From Chaetoderma sp. LZ-2023a (lineage: Eukaryota; Mollusca; Caudofoveata; Chaetodermatida; Chaetodermatidae), in the NCBI GenBank assembly GCA_034401795.1, contig CM067369.1, positions 134,351,231 through 134,415,230 of the forward strand: a DNA stretch of 64,000 nt, written 5' to 3'. The stretch's first letter is position 1, and each line of letters opens with the position of its first letter. Position numbers and translations under genes: made by a program. The notes under the pieces are model-generated. The model searched no databases. It was not told the DNA's origin and saw nothing but the letters and a program-made list of their open reading frames with translations. Positions 46,087-56,755 of the stretch are shown here, piece after piece.

Positions 46087-46219
46087 AATGTCCATTTGCA
46101 GGCCAAGAGAATACTATTTTTGGAAATTTACCACTGAAATGACTGGCTCGGTAACTGAGCCAGGCATTTCAGTGGTAAATTTTCAAAAATAGTCTTCTCT
46201 TGGCCTGCAAATGGACATT
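46087..46219. repeat. P2-family near-perfect palindrome
   Basis: aatgtccatttgcaggccaa to ttggcctgcaaatggacatt, centre gactggctcggtaactgagc. Confidence 0.93.
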
Positions 46220-46589
46220 CCTTAAGACCACAACAGAGGCCAGCTTTGGCCGGCTTTGTCATGAAAGGGTTAAACATAGTGTGTAATGTATTCAAAGGAA
46301 ATGAATTTCTTTTGTTGAATTTGAATCCTGTATATCACAGTTCAACTAGTCCCATGTATTGTCTCACGAAATGAAATTTATTTTCTTGTCTGTAGTTCGC
46401 TAGAGGTAAACATCAATTAACTTTTGATTCATATTACAGATTTTGGCCTCATACACTCTACCTAATTCGAACACATGTCCACATCTTCTTGTCGTTCGCT
46501 GATCATACCACCAGTCCTGTAAGTGACTATCGACATGATCATAAGCGTTAAGTGCATGGATCCATGGTTTATTAGAGTGCGCCGTGCGG

Positions 46590-46720
46590 CCCGGAATCTC
46601 CGTCTTCAGCACTCAAGGTTTCTGTCAGGGTTACCTCACCCTTACCTCCTTTAGTCGCCTCTTACGACACGCAGAGGATACGGAAGGTGTATTCTAATCC
46701 CCACCTACAGGGAAACATGT
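46590..46720. repeat. Possible SINE tail (CTTTAGTCGCCTCTTACGACA motif)
   Basis: The block at 46655-46680 (tttagtcgcctcttacgac) plus gtgtattctaatccccacct matches a conserved dispersed motif I recall from several invertebrate genomes. It occurs only once here and no tRNA-like head was found, so it is weakly supported. Confidence 0.35.
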
Positions 46721-46879
46721 CCACATGTATTCTATTATCGGGCCAAAAACATCCTTCTTAATTTTCAACTTCCAATAGTAGATTTACATGTAATTCTTTG
46801 GACACAGCAAAACAATAAACAACTAGATTAATTAAACTCCCCACATTCACTGCCTTGAACCTTTGTCCTCACCCCACAA

Positions 46880-47180
46880 CCCAGCCACGGTGAATGTGGG
46901 TAACCCACATAACAAATCTGGTTGAATTTCGTCCAACAGTGCCAGAGGAGTTGCATTACAATCAATTTCATGACCTTTCGACCCGATTACCTACCACCTG
47001 ATGGCGAGGACAAATGTAAATGTGCTCATCCACTCCACATTGATATGGGTAACTCACGTACTAAATTTGGTTGAATACTGTCCAATGTTTTCGGAGGAGT
47101 TGCATTACAATCAATTTCTTGATACTTGGACTGCACCCCCACCCAATCCTGGGGGGTGGGGCCAAATATAAAATATATAA
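46880..47180. repeat. Two-unit ~150-bp tandem repeat
   Basis: gtgggtaacccac...ggttgaatttcgtccaacag...ggagttgcattacaatcaat recurs about 150 bp later (gggtaactcac...ggttgaatactgtccaatg...ggagttgcattacaatcaat). Confidence 0.75.
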
Positions 47181-47327
47181 ATGAATGCACAGAGTGATGT
47201 GGATAAACAGGCGGGTGGATGAATGGTCCATCAATATTACTTGACTAACATAGTCTAGAAGTAGAAGTTGCACTCATATATCATACAGGAAACAGCGGAA
47301 ATGGATGCACAGATAGACAATATGAAT

Positions 47328-48225
47328 CAGATTTGTTTTGATTTAATCAAATCGATTTAATCAAGCTGAAAAAACCCAACTTTTTGATTTTTTTCCCTCA
47401 AAAAAAGCCCAAAACTCATCTCATTTGCACAAAAAAATTTCTAAAGATTTTTTTTTGATTTGTTAAAGGTTTTTGTGGCTATTGTTTCAGATAGTTAATA
47501 GGCCTGCTTATACAATATTATGCTAATATAAGAACTAAGAGGCTTTATCTCTATCAGTACACTTAGTGGAAACTTTCCTTAGTTTTTATTTGACACTCAA
47601 ACATACATGTACCAATAATAGGCCTATTTATAACAGTTCTGTGGACATTATTTTTAACTGACTTGACTTTGACTGCTGCCAGCCACTAGAAAATAATTTC
47701 AATCGACGTTAATATATTTAACTGAATATTTTCAAACTAATTTGACCGACAGTTATTGCTGACTACATTCAGTTAAATTGTATTCAAAATATTTTATACC
47801 ATGTCCAGAGTTATACAGCCGTATACAAATTTTATCCACAAAATATTAAGACGGATAAAATGTAGCCCATCAAGTGTAGACAAAACATGGTTAAGGTAGT
47901 GTAGGCATGTTTATTAGAAATTTGTTCAGTAGAACTTCAGTTATTTCAAAATGTGACAAATTCAAAAATGTCTTAAGAACAACAAGAACAAATTCTGAGA
48001 TGCTTATTGTTATAATACATTTTAATAGTACATGTATAAGTAAGGTCAACATTGTTTAGAGTGATTATATTCTGTTTAGTTCCGAACATGAGTGCATGTC
48101 CAAAAAATCTATGACTTTGTTATAGTTCTAGTCAAAAAATCATAAAAATCATACAAATCCAAAAAATATGATTAAATCAAAAAAATCGGATTTTCCCCGA
48201 AAAAATCGGATTTTTTCCTACCCTG
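47328..48225. mobile_element. hAT-like non-autonomous element, 8-bp TSD ATATGAAT
   Basis: Starts CAGATTTGTTTTGATTTAAT and ends with the complement of CAGGGTAGGAAAAAATCCGA; flanked by perfect ATATGAAT at 47320-47327 and 48226-48233. The subterminal regions are rich in aaatc/gattt. A P1-like palindrome lies inside at about 47713-47795. Confidence 0.82.
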
Positions 48226-48394
48226 ATATGAATAGCAAAAACAGATGGATCTTGATGAACACAGGGATGGACCCAGCCTATTCAAAGCATTAGCCAACAG
48301 ATTAGCCAATCATACTTTTTCTTAATCAAATCTTAAATATTTTAGCCAATGCTATGACCAGTTAAACGTCTCCAAAGAATACCTGACACCAGAT

Positions 48395-48480
48395 TATGTT
48401 CAATATTTTGGATCTAATTTACCTGGAAGATTCAACAGCTTACAGGCAAATTAGTATCAAAGTATTCAACAGCTTATGGG
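48395..48480. repeat. P1-family palindrome, diverged
   Basis: tcaatattttggatctaatt pairs with aaattagtatcaaagtattc. Confidence 0.6.
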
Positions 48481-48720
48481 CATTAAATAGAAATATTAGG
48501 ATTTCCAGGCTAATTTGGTCAGGCTCAAGGTAATTTCCAGATACAGAATCGCAGGCCCATGGAGAACGCAATGTTTTATTTAGACTAGATAACGAGACAT
48601 TATCATAATAGTACATCTGCTAAACATTATGTGAAGTTGAATGGGTAGCTCGGTCCCTGGAACAGATTGATGAATGGACTACGCATTTAGCATCACTAAG
48701 CACACAATAACTATGTTTAC

Positions 48721-48807
48721 CGTGAACAGATCTGGAGACTTGTCAATCATGTATGCAACCTCTTGACCCATAGCAGATGATGCAGAACATAAGTCAACAG
48801 CTGACAA
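48721..48807 (-). CDS. ARHGAP19: ARHGAP19-like exon C: post-GAP helix
   Basis: A phase-0 exon of 29 codons between a cag acceptor and a GTAAAC donor. It encodes LSAVDLCSASSAMGQEVAYM followed by IDKSPDLFT, which aligns with the last RhoGAP helix of ARHGAP19 (the MAFMIKHSQKLF-type segment). It joins in frame to exon B (ICSRK) and to exon D (VPREL). The exon sits ~1.3 kb from the left edge of the 7.6-kb nested hAT/DIRS insertion. Confidence 0.88.
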
Positions 48808-50062
48808 CTGAAGAGAAATCATCTCCACACTATCAGCAACAGACAGATGAATGGCATAACTAGACTAGGAATATCAATGACAGGTTAACATCTTATGGTT
48901 GCTTGGCATGTTTGGGAATGAATTATGAAACATGTCACTTTTGTTTTATATCACAATCCGTTTATTTATATATGTGCTTCTGAAATGGCCACATTATGGA
49001 GCATAAAAGTGTGATTACAAACTGAATGATAGAAGGTCCCACCACAAGTAAGTCGCCATAACAAGTAGATTTTGGTGCGTGAAAGGTCAGACAATGGTTG
49101 CTTATTGGTCAAGAACATCTAAATCTTTACTTAGTAAATGTCCATTTGCAGACCAAGAGGACTATTTCTTAGACTTTATCACTTGAATGCCTGGCTTGGT
49201 TATGGAGCCAGGCATTCCAGTGATACAGTCTTATCAAGAGTTTTAGTGAAACTCAACATTCGTCCACAGGCATACTTGTGGAATGCTAAATGTGAACAGT
49301 TTGTCTTTGATAATTATCTGAGAAAGGGGGAGGGGGGGGGGAGAATTGTGAGTGTTCAAAATATGCCTTGGACAAGAAAATTTAAACTTTTCAGGGGAGA
49401 TAACTCGGGCAAATATGGGCAGATTTTGCCGAAGTGAAATCATTGCACTTCGTTTGATGAAATTTTTTTTTTAATGTAGGTTCAAAACTCGAGATCTGGT
49501 CCGGACAAGAAATCGGACGCATGATGAGCGCAATCACATAATACGACCCCGCTTGCGCGGGCTTTTAAAATGGGCCTCTTTCGGCCGACAAAATAAACAT
49601 TCCAGAAAGGTTGACTTTTAACACTTTAATGAAGCTGGCCAAAACTAACATACTCAGTGATCTTCATAAATGTCAATTTGGCAGGACAAGAGAACATTTT
49701 TCAAATTCTACCACCGGAATGACCAGTGGTAAATTTTTAGAATACTTCTTTTGGCATGTTTGACGCACAAATCGATATTTCAAAACCAACATTTTTCTTA
49801 TCTTGACCTATCTTGAGCACTGAAGGCATAAAAAATGTAACATTACAAAGTCCATCTAAGTAACTTTCAGCCCTTTTTAAATTATTCAATAGGATACTGA
49901 TAGTTCTAATATCATGGTAAAGTTATGTGTTCCTAAACATATACTTATATCAAATGGTTTTATATCATCATCTCAGAGAGTTTCTTTACCAAATCAAAAG
50001 CACTGAATAGTCCTAAATAAAGAGGCGATAAATGCCTTTATAAATATTATCTATGGATTAAC
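48808..50062. other. Intron sequence with P2 remnants
   Basis: P2 left arm and centre at 49136-49225 (tgtccatttgcagaccaaga ... gttatggagccaggcattcc), with the right half replaced by unrelated sequence; a second diverged P2 at about 49668-49760. G-rich run at 49325-49345. Confidence 0.55.
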
Positions 50063-50199
50063 TAGGTTTGCATGATTATTGCTTTAAGTAATCGCAATCG
50101 ATTATTTAAAAACAATCGCGATTACTCAATTAATCAGGACTCTAAATTACCCAGATAAATAAACGAAATCACGGATTTCTTTTTCCACGAGAGTTAATA

Positions 50200-50369
50200 C
50201 TTACCTCCCTAACACTTTTTGATATTCCCAAATATCGACTTTCACTCAAAAAAGTTAGGTGGCCCTACTGGGTAGGTAGTCAGATGACAGTCCGGCGGAT
50301 GCCAGATCCAAACTCGCGCATGCGCAGACTAGCACTTCCTCCGACTAATTTATTGGCTGATACACATGC
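50200..50369. repeat. DIRS copy 2 left inverted terminal repeat
   Basis: cttacctccctaacactttt to ttggctgatacacatgc. Reverse complement of the copy 1 right terminus with few differences. Confidence 0.88.
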
Positions 50370-51053
50370 AATTTAAGAAAGCCTGAAGACCGAGCCTCTG
50401 TGGGGCGGAGGCCGGGTCTGCGTTAGGGAGGTAAGTGTCACTCTCGTGAAAAAAGAAATCTGTGATTTCGTTTATTTCACTTCAAGAGTATACTTACCTC
50501 ACTAGCACTCTTTAATATTGCCAGAATTCGTCAGTGAATTCGGCAGGAGGAAGGAGAGGTCAAAAGACTAGCTCTTCCCTATGCGCTTTTCTGCGTTTAA
50601 GGCACTTAAACTCCTGAAATTGTGTGAAAACACAACCAGGGAATGATTTGAACATCGGATAACACAACCGATGGCTTTGAGAAGACTATGTCATATGTGC
50701 TGGCCCCCCCCTTTCTTGGGAGGGAGACAGAATGACCTCAATGTCCCATACGCTCTCAACGTACAAGTGCCATGTACTATAGGACATAAGACGAAAAGGT
50801 TCCAGTTTCGTATACTCTCAAGAATGAACTACATAAAATACGTACCATCACCATATTAGAACTAAGGGTTACGTGACAAAAACAATCAACAATGAACAAC
50901 ACATGAACAAGACTGACCGTGTGAATTTCTTGTTGCTGGCATCATCTCCCCATTAGTGAAGACTGATGCAGTTCTGACAAGCGGCCGTTTCCATTGATAA
51001 ATTGTGGTGAATATAAAAAATGAGAAAACCTCTATAAAAAATTGTACACCTAT

Positions 51054-51560
51054 TTATTTAAAAAAAATCGATACGGTGAGAGGATTCGAGGTGTCATGGA
51101 GGTAATGGTCGGTAAAACTTGACTCACAGTGCCACTTGGCTACAGACATAATGTTGTTCACAGGGACCCCATTAAACAGGGCAGTGAAAGCCACTATGCT
51201 GCGTACACTGTGAGCCTTGGCAAAGTGAACTTGTTTACCTGTGGTGGATTTATGACAAAATTGAATACATTCTACAATCCAGCTGGAAATGGTGTCCTTG
51301 GAAGCCGTACCATGCGGTTCAATATACGACAACCATAATGCTGTAGGGTCTGTCCGCCATTCCTGGGTACGTTGTTTGTACCTGTTTAATGCGCGGACTG
51401 GACACCATGCTTTTGAATTAGGATCATATCTGGTCAAAGCTGGTAAAAATATGGGTTGACCTGGATATTTCAGACTGGTTTTTAGCCATGACATTTATCC
51501 TAGGCCTGATAAGGTATGAATTTTGCTTCTCCACCTAGCCGAGGCCGCAGATATTACAAA
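51054..51560 (-). pseudogene. DIRS tyrosine recombinase, catalytic domain
   Basis: Read from about 51560: SAARWRS-type motif AASARWRSKIHTLSG supplies the first catalytic Arg, then a stop just before MSWLKTSLKYPGQPIFLPAL. Further on are AHSVRSIVAFTALFNGVPVN (His-x-x-Arg) and AKWHCESSFTDHYLHD with the nucleophilic Tyr in HYL. These are the four-residue signature of tyrosine recombinases that DIRS elements use to integrate their circular DNA. One in-frame stop separates the first Arg from the rest; otherwise this part is open for 146 codons. It is absent from copy 1. Confidence 0.9.
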
Positions 51561-51709
51561 TAGTTTTAAGTGTCAACATTTTCAAAGAAATTGAACTTAG
51601 TGGTTCAATGTCTTATCTGCTAATACCTGAAGCACTAGTGATACTCTCCAAGACGGAATCACAGGGGGATTCCTTGGTCTTAGATTGCCCATGACTTTAA
51701 TTAAAGTAT

Positions 51710-52128
51710 TTAATGTACTACTTCATCACTTCCCCTATTAGCCAAGCAAGGGATAATTGACATTAAAGCTGATTTATAACCAGCAATAGAGTTAGGCTTG
51801 AGGCTATAGGCATCATACAGGTGACAGAGGAAATCAGCTACTACCTGAATAGATGAATCCATTGGATTAATACATCTTTTTGAGCACCATTCTGCAAATC
51901 TGTTGATTTTATAGTTATATGCACTGGAGGTTGACCCCCTTCTGGCTTTTGCCATAAACATGGCTGCTTGCTCAGAAATGCCCTCCTTAATTCTTCATTC
52001 CTTGACAGCATCCACGCAGTCAATCTGAACATTGACGGATTGTTGTGAATGGCCTTGGCCTGGAAGATAATATTTCCCATCAGATGCAGAGGAACCGGAT
52101 TGCAGACCAGAAGGTTCAGCAGATCCAT
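51710..52128 (-). pseudogene. DIRS tyrosine recombinase, N-terminal and core-binding region
   Basis: The frame 51961-51710 contains SAYNYKINRFAEWCSKRCIN and VADFLCHLYDAYSLKPNSIA plus GYKSALMSI, the SAM-like DNA-binding domain that precedes the catalytic domain. An overlapping frame 52128-51841 carries the upstream part (AWMLSRNEELRRAFLSKQPC). The region between this and the catalytic block is open only in pieces. Confidence 0.8.
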
Positions 52129-52259
52129 ATATTATGATCGGCTTGGCCAATTTGGGGCGATCAGAAGCATTTGGCACTCCTCCTGTCTGATTTTCTGAAG
52201 AATTTTTGGAATCAGGATTGCTGGAGGGAATGATTATGCATACATTCCCACCCAGCTGA

Positions 52260-53577
52260 TAGCTAACGTCCGTCATCATCTTCGCATTCTTCGTTGCGTA
52301 TAAATCTATGTTGGGTTTCCCCCAGTGGTTGAACAGACGATCCGCCACACATTGATTTAGTTGCCATTCCATAGGTAAAACACTCATCCTTCGGCTCAAT
52401 GAGTCTGCTAGCAGATTTAACCTGCCTAGAATATGAACTGCTTTCAAGGAAATCCTGTGATCCAGGCACCAGCAAAGCAATCTCCATGTCATCATACAGA
52501 GACTGGGTGACTTCGTTCCGCCTTGGCGGTTTATGTAAGTCACGACTGTTGACTTGTCAGATCGAACCATAACAATCTTACCCTGAACTTTCATTAAGAA
52601 ATGTTCCAGGCCCAGTACTACTGTTCGTAATTCCAGTAGATTGATATGTTCTTTTGACTGATCCAGATTCCAATGCCCTGATACCGTGGCTTCTTCCAGG
52701 CAAGCTCCCCATCCCTCCATTGATGCATCTGTATACATCGTTATTTGAGGGTGGGGAGGGGTGAGCATCACCCCCGCCAGGAGATTCTCTCTTACCATCC
52801 ACCATTGAAGGTGGGGAACAAGAGGCTTCAATACCGGCACATTTGAGTCCAGTGACCCTGTACTCTGGGTCCACTGTGTCATGAGAAACAGCTGGATAGG
52901 CCACCAATGAAACCATCAACCCCAGCATTCTCAGTAAACCTGTGCCAGGACATGACGACTGTTGCACACCGACTGTATTAATGAGATGAGTACTTGTTCC
53001 CTCTTCTGAGTAGAATAAACATATCCTATCTCTAGATCGAAGAACATTCCCAGGTAAACAAACGTCTGGGATGGAGTCGGCTCTGATTTTTGAAAGCTGA
53101 TTACCCAGCTTAAGTCTGTGAGTTTTTAGAACTACAGTATCTCCAGATTTGCTGATAGACTTTCCTGATTGTGTGCTTTTAACAGCCAGTCGTCTATGTA
53201 TGTATGGACTGCTATGCTTCTCCTGCGGAGGTATGCTGTTATTGCAAGGACCTGAGGCACTGTTGAAATTCTGAAGGGTAAAACCCTGAATTCCCACTGA
53301 TGGCCCTGGAATGCAAACCTCAGGTACCGGCGAAAACTCCTCGCCATTGGAATGTGGAAATATGCATCTTTCAAATCTATTGATCAACATTCCTTTCTCC
53401 AACCCTGCCAACATGGATTTCACTGTTTCCATTTTGAAACTCGGCGTGTCTATGAACTTGTTCAGTGGCTTGAGGTTGAGAATTGGCCTCCACCCTCCAG
53501 TTCTTTTTGTCACTAGGAACACGGTTGAATAGAAGCCGGGACAATTTTTGTCTTGCTAGCGGTGGGACAGACGCCAC
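52260..53577 (-). pseudogene. DIRS copy 2 reverse transcriptase and RNase H, broken
   Basis: RT start at 53522 (MFLVTKRTGGWRPILNLKPL), palm in another frame at 53374-53132 (MKDAYFHIPM, RYLRFAFQGHQWEFRVLPFR, YIDDWLLKAH with both catalytic Asp). RNase H at 52882-52400: MYTDASMEGWGACL, HINLLELRTVVLGLEHF, VRSDKSTVVTYINRQGG and LNLLADSLSRR. The SDN of copy 1 reads SDK here. At least two frame changes. Confidence 0.9.
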
Positions 53578-55625
53578 CCCAACCCCACCCCCCGACTAGT
53601 CCACCAAGGGAGAGAGGTGGACATGAGCAATGCAAGTGCGGCACTGTATCTGGATCCAGAAGCACTGGAATGGTCCTTTACTGTGGCAACCGGCCCATCA
53701 GGAATGGTTATCATGACCAGATCCTCTCGCGCCACGGCCCACACCACGTGCAACTCGGCCTGCGCCCGGCCCCCCCCCCCACTCCCTGCTAGCTAGAGCG
53801 TGCGCGGCCGAGGCCGGCGCAGCGCTGGTGGCTGGCCTCTGACTTGGCCACCACCATCCTGTGCCTGCTGAGGATGGTACGTAGGGGGCGGTGCATGAAC
53901 GCAATCCATTCTGAGGAGCACTTCAAATTGCTCGCGCAGAGCCCTCTGGTTATTCACCATGGTGACCGTCTCTTGGAGGTGCTTACATCCCTGACCACCA
54001 AAGAGACCTGGACCTGTCATAGGTGTCCGCAGAAGCCTATTGTACAGGTACCGGGATGGGCACAGATTGTCAAGTGCAAACAAGCGCCGCGCCCGGACAC
54101 TCCTGATAACTGACCGGGTTAAACAATTCAGAGCCAGGTTAATACCATCATGGATGGCCCTCTGGACTGTTACCGGACTTGCCTAGCGCGATGTGGATGC
54201 CGTTACTACCCTCTGTAACAGCTGGGAGACGTGCGAGGGCGCCGCGATGGACGCCCTCAAACTCTCCTCCGCATTGCGCAACACGCTTGTGCACAGCGCT
54301 CCCATGTCAGACCAGGAGCCTGGCCACGTATCTTCGCCTAGCGCAGCGCGATCATCCGCACTGGGCTTAGGCACTACACCGTACTTCCGGTATTCACCAG
54401 GTATGATGCGGCATCGCTTTGCCACCTCGTGAGACGTCCATTCGCCTTAATGGACGTCTCTGCCGCTGAGAACATATCCCGGATATGCTCTGCTAGCGCC
54501 AGAGATGGCATCGCGGTAGCAGCCGGCTTACCTGCTAGCCACAGGCGCTGGTCCCACTGCCTAGCCGGCCGTTCCACAGCAAGATCTGGTCCGACGTTGA
54601 TTAGCCAATGACAAGCGTCACACAAGTCCTCTGTGGCTACCTGTGAATGCGTGACTCATCTAGAACAGGAATGCCAAAACTAGCTTGACCAGGCGCAGGC
54701 GCCGTGGCATTGCATGGGGTATAAATACTCGGCACACCACGGCCCTGGCCAGAACCAGCTACACCATCGGCAAGACGAGGTATGCGGTAATGCTGGCCAT
54801 CGGCCCCAACCCGGGCTACCTTCTGCAACATGAATGCTACTCCTGCGTGAGTAAACCCATGGAAAGTCGCCCGTGTTCCCCGCGAGGGGTGCACATTCGT
54901 CAGTTTCCATGTCCACGGCGCCAGAAGGCGAACCCAGCAAATAATCCTCTTCTTCCTGGCCAGAAAGATTAGACTCCGGGTCAGCGAGGAATGATAACCC
55001 AGACCGGCCAGGAAAGGTACTGTAAGAGGATACGGTACCTGTAGGGCGTGGACACGCCTGAGGACCCGATAAGCAGGAACTAGGGTCCAGCGAGCCCTGT
55101 CCACGAATGACCAGCATGGCAAGCCGGCTGCCAGTGTTCGCATAGTGACCTTGTGTCCCTTCAAAAGGGACCACCTCCGAATCATGGGCGAAAACAGATA
55201 AATCCCTAAAAAAAACACGATTCAGACATGGGGCTTATTTGCTCCAGAGCAGGAGACAATGAAGGATTAGGTCCAGAGAGCATGTCGTGAAGCATCTCTG
55301 GAACCAAATCCTTAATAGTCTTCTTCATCTCTCCCAACATCTCTAGACAGAAGGCTTCCATATCCATGGAAGAGGACGCCTTCCTCTTACCCTTCTTACT
55401 CACACTTACACTCTCCCGCTCCTTCTTTGAGCGCTTCTCATCCTGACGCCTTCTCCTTGGCCTGAAACGACAAAAAGTCAGACATTAGATAGCGCACCCC
55501 CCCCCCCCACCCCCACTGTTTACATACATCACAGTTTAACAGTGGCCCAGAAGAACTGCAGTAAAGCATGGATGAGGGGCGAATCTAGGCTTAATGAAGC
55601 GACCACAGTTGGGACAACCAGGTTT
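53578..55625 (-). pseudogene. DIRS copy 2 gag-like ORF, exon 2 and beyond, broken
   Basis: After acceptor ctttcag (55626) it reads KPGCPNCGRFIKPRF, the copy 1 Cys-rich start, but a short insertion near 55560 breaks it. 55403-55206 is open: KKGKRKASSSMDMEAFCLEM, KDLVPEMLHDMLSGPNPS. Then 55174-54680 and 54425-54183 hold body sequences also found in copy 1 (SGQEEEDYLLGS, CRIIPGEYRKYGVVPKPS). Several frameshifts. Confidence 0.7.
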
Positions 55626-56426
55626 CTGAAAGGCCATAAGACAAAGACAATGAGTATTTTAGTTAATGAATTAGTAAAACTCATAGCAAAATAAACAGGA
55701 GAGGACCAATGGCTATAAAGACCATTACAAAATTTTTCTTTAGATAAACCAGCGTTGGACAAAACATTTTGCTAATAAAAAGTGCAAGGCTGAGTACGAC
55801 GTCATATCTTCAAAAATAAGAAGGCAATCCGACTGGAAAACAATATCCAGGTGTAAGGATGAATTGTATTCAAAATCCAGAACATAAAAACTGTGAAGGA
55901 TAGCGATACAAGCTATATAAACATCAAATAGACAGTGATAAAATTGGCAGCAGATTTCAGAAATATTTCTAAATAATTAGAAGTGCCTAATATAATAACT
56001 AGAATACCTGCTTCTTTAGCATAGCATACTACCCGAACTCATGAACTGGATACTCCAACATTCTCTAAGAATCTCTCCACCATAAGGGGAAGGGAAATGG
56101 ACCAAGATGGCAGTGAGAAGATCTTCTTACGAGACCTCCAACTCACTGGGCATCTCCAACTCACTGGGCATGGACTTTGTTCCTAACATGTTAGTGGGAA
56201 AAGGAACCTTGGTGGAGAGAAAAGCAAACCCTCTGAGGATGTGCTGTCCTTTTCAATCATACATAGATACCTGTGGACACAAACACAAAGAGAGATTAGA
56301 ATTTCATAGCGCCAGATGTAAATAAATCAGTTTTAATGGCGACTATCACGCCTAATCGCGAATCCCGGAAACACATTACACACGGGATTAAAATGCTAAA
56401 TTAGACAAAGATGTATTAGAATTCAC

Positions 56427-56477
56427 CTGATAACTCGGTCCCGGTCCCTCCTCAGGTGATTTAGCTTGAGAAGACAT
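56427..56477 (-). pseudogene. DIRS copy 2 gag exon 1
   Basis: ATG at 56477-56475, MSSQAKSPEEGPGPSYQ, then a GTGAAT donor. Same reading frame, length and donor as copy 1. Intron 55626-56426, 801 bp. Confidence 0.72.
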
Positions 56478-56543
56478 TGTTATCACACGGAATTGAGTTT
56501 GTTTGGACACAACAAGCAGAAAACTTAGCAAGAAATTTAACTA

Positions 56544-56755
56544 GCATGTGTATCTCTTTGCCTTGGTAGAGAGAAAAGCAAACCCTCTGAAGATGTGCTA
56601 GTCTGCACATGCGCGAGGTTGAGGCTGGCATCCCCGACTATCATCTGACTACCTGCCCAGTAGGTCCACCTAACTTTTTTAATCTGAGTGTTTATTGAGT
56701 GAAAGTCGATATTTGGGAATAATCAAAGTGTTAGGGAGGTAAGTTAGGGAGGTAA
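56544..56755. repeat. DIRS copy 2 right inverted terminal repeat with a patch insertion
   Basis: Matches the copy 1 terminus except that ccttggtagagagaaaagca through gaagatgtgct replaces the normal segment; that patch is a near copy of element sequence at about 56208-56247. The end is also duplicated (gttagggaggtaa twice). Confidence 0.8.

Larger units (their letters stand above)
50200..56755 (-). mobile_element. DIRS-like retrotransposon copy 2, both termini present
   Basis: About 6.55 kb between inverted terminal repeats 50200-50369 and 56544-56755. Minus-strand order: gag exon 1, intron, gag, RT, RNase H, tyrosine recombinase. Beside the left terminus, 50165-50200 and 50425-50470 form another inverted pair (cacgagagttaatacttacc and the complementary gttagggaggtaagtgtcac), consistent with the complementary internal regions DIRS elements use for replication. 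Frameshifts and stops throughout. Confidence 0.88.

Noticed and set aside
53698-54083. GC-rich frames suggesting a horizontally transferred bacterial gene
   Set aside because: The same sequence occurs in DIRS copy 1 at the same position; the high GC belongs to the retrotransposon.
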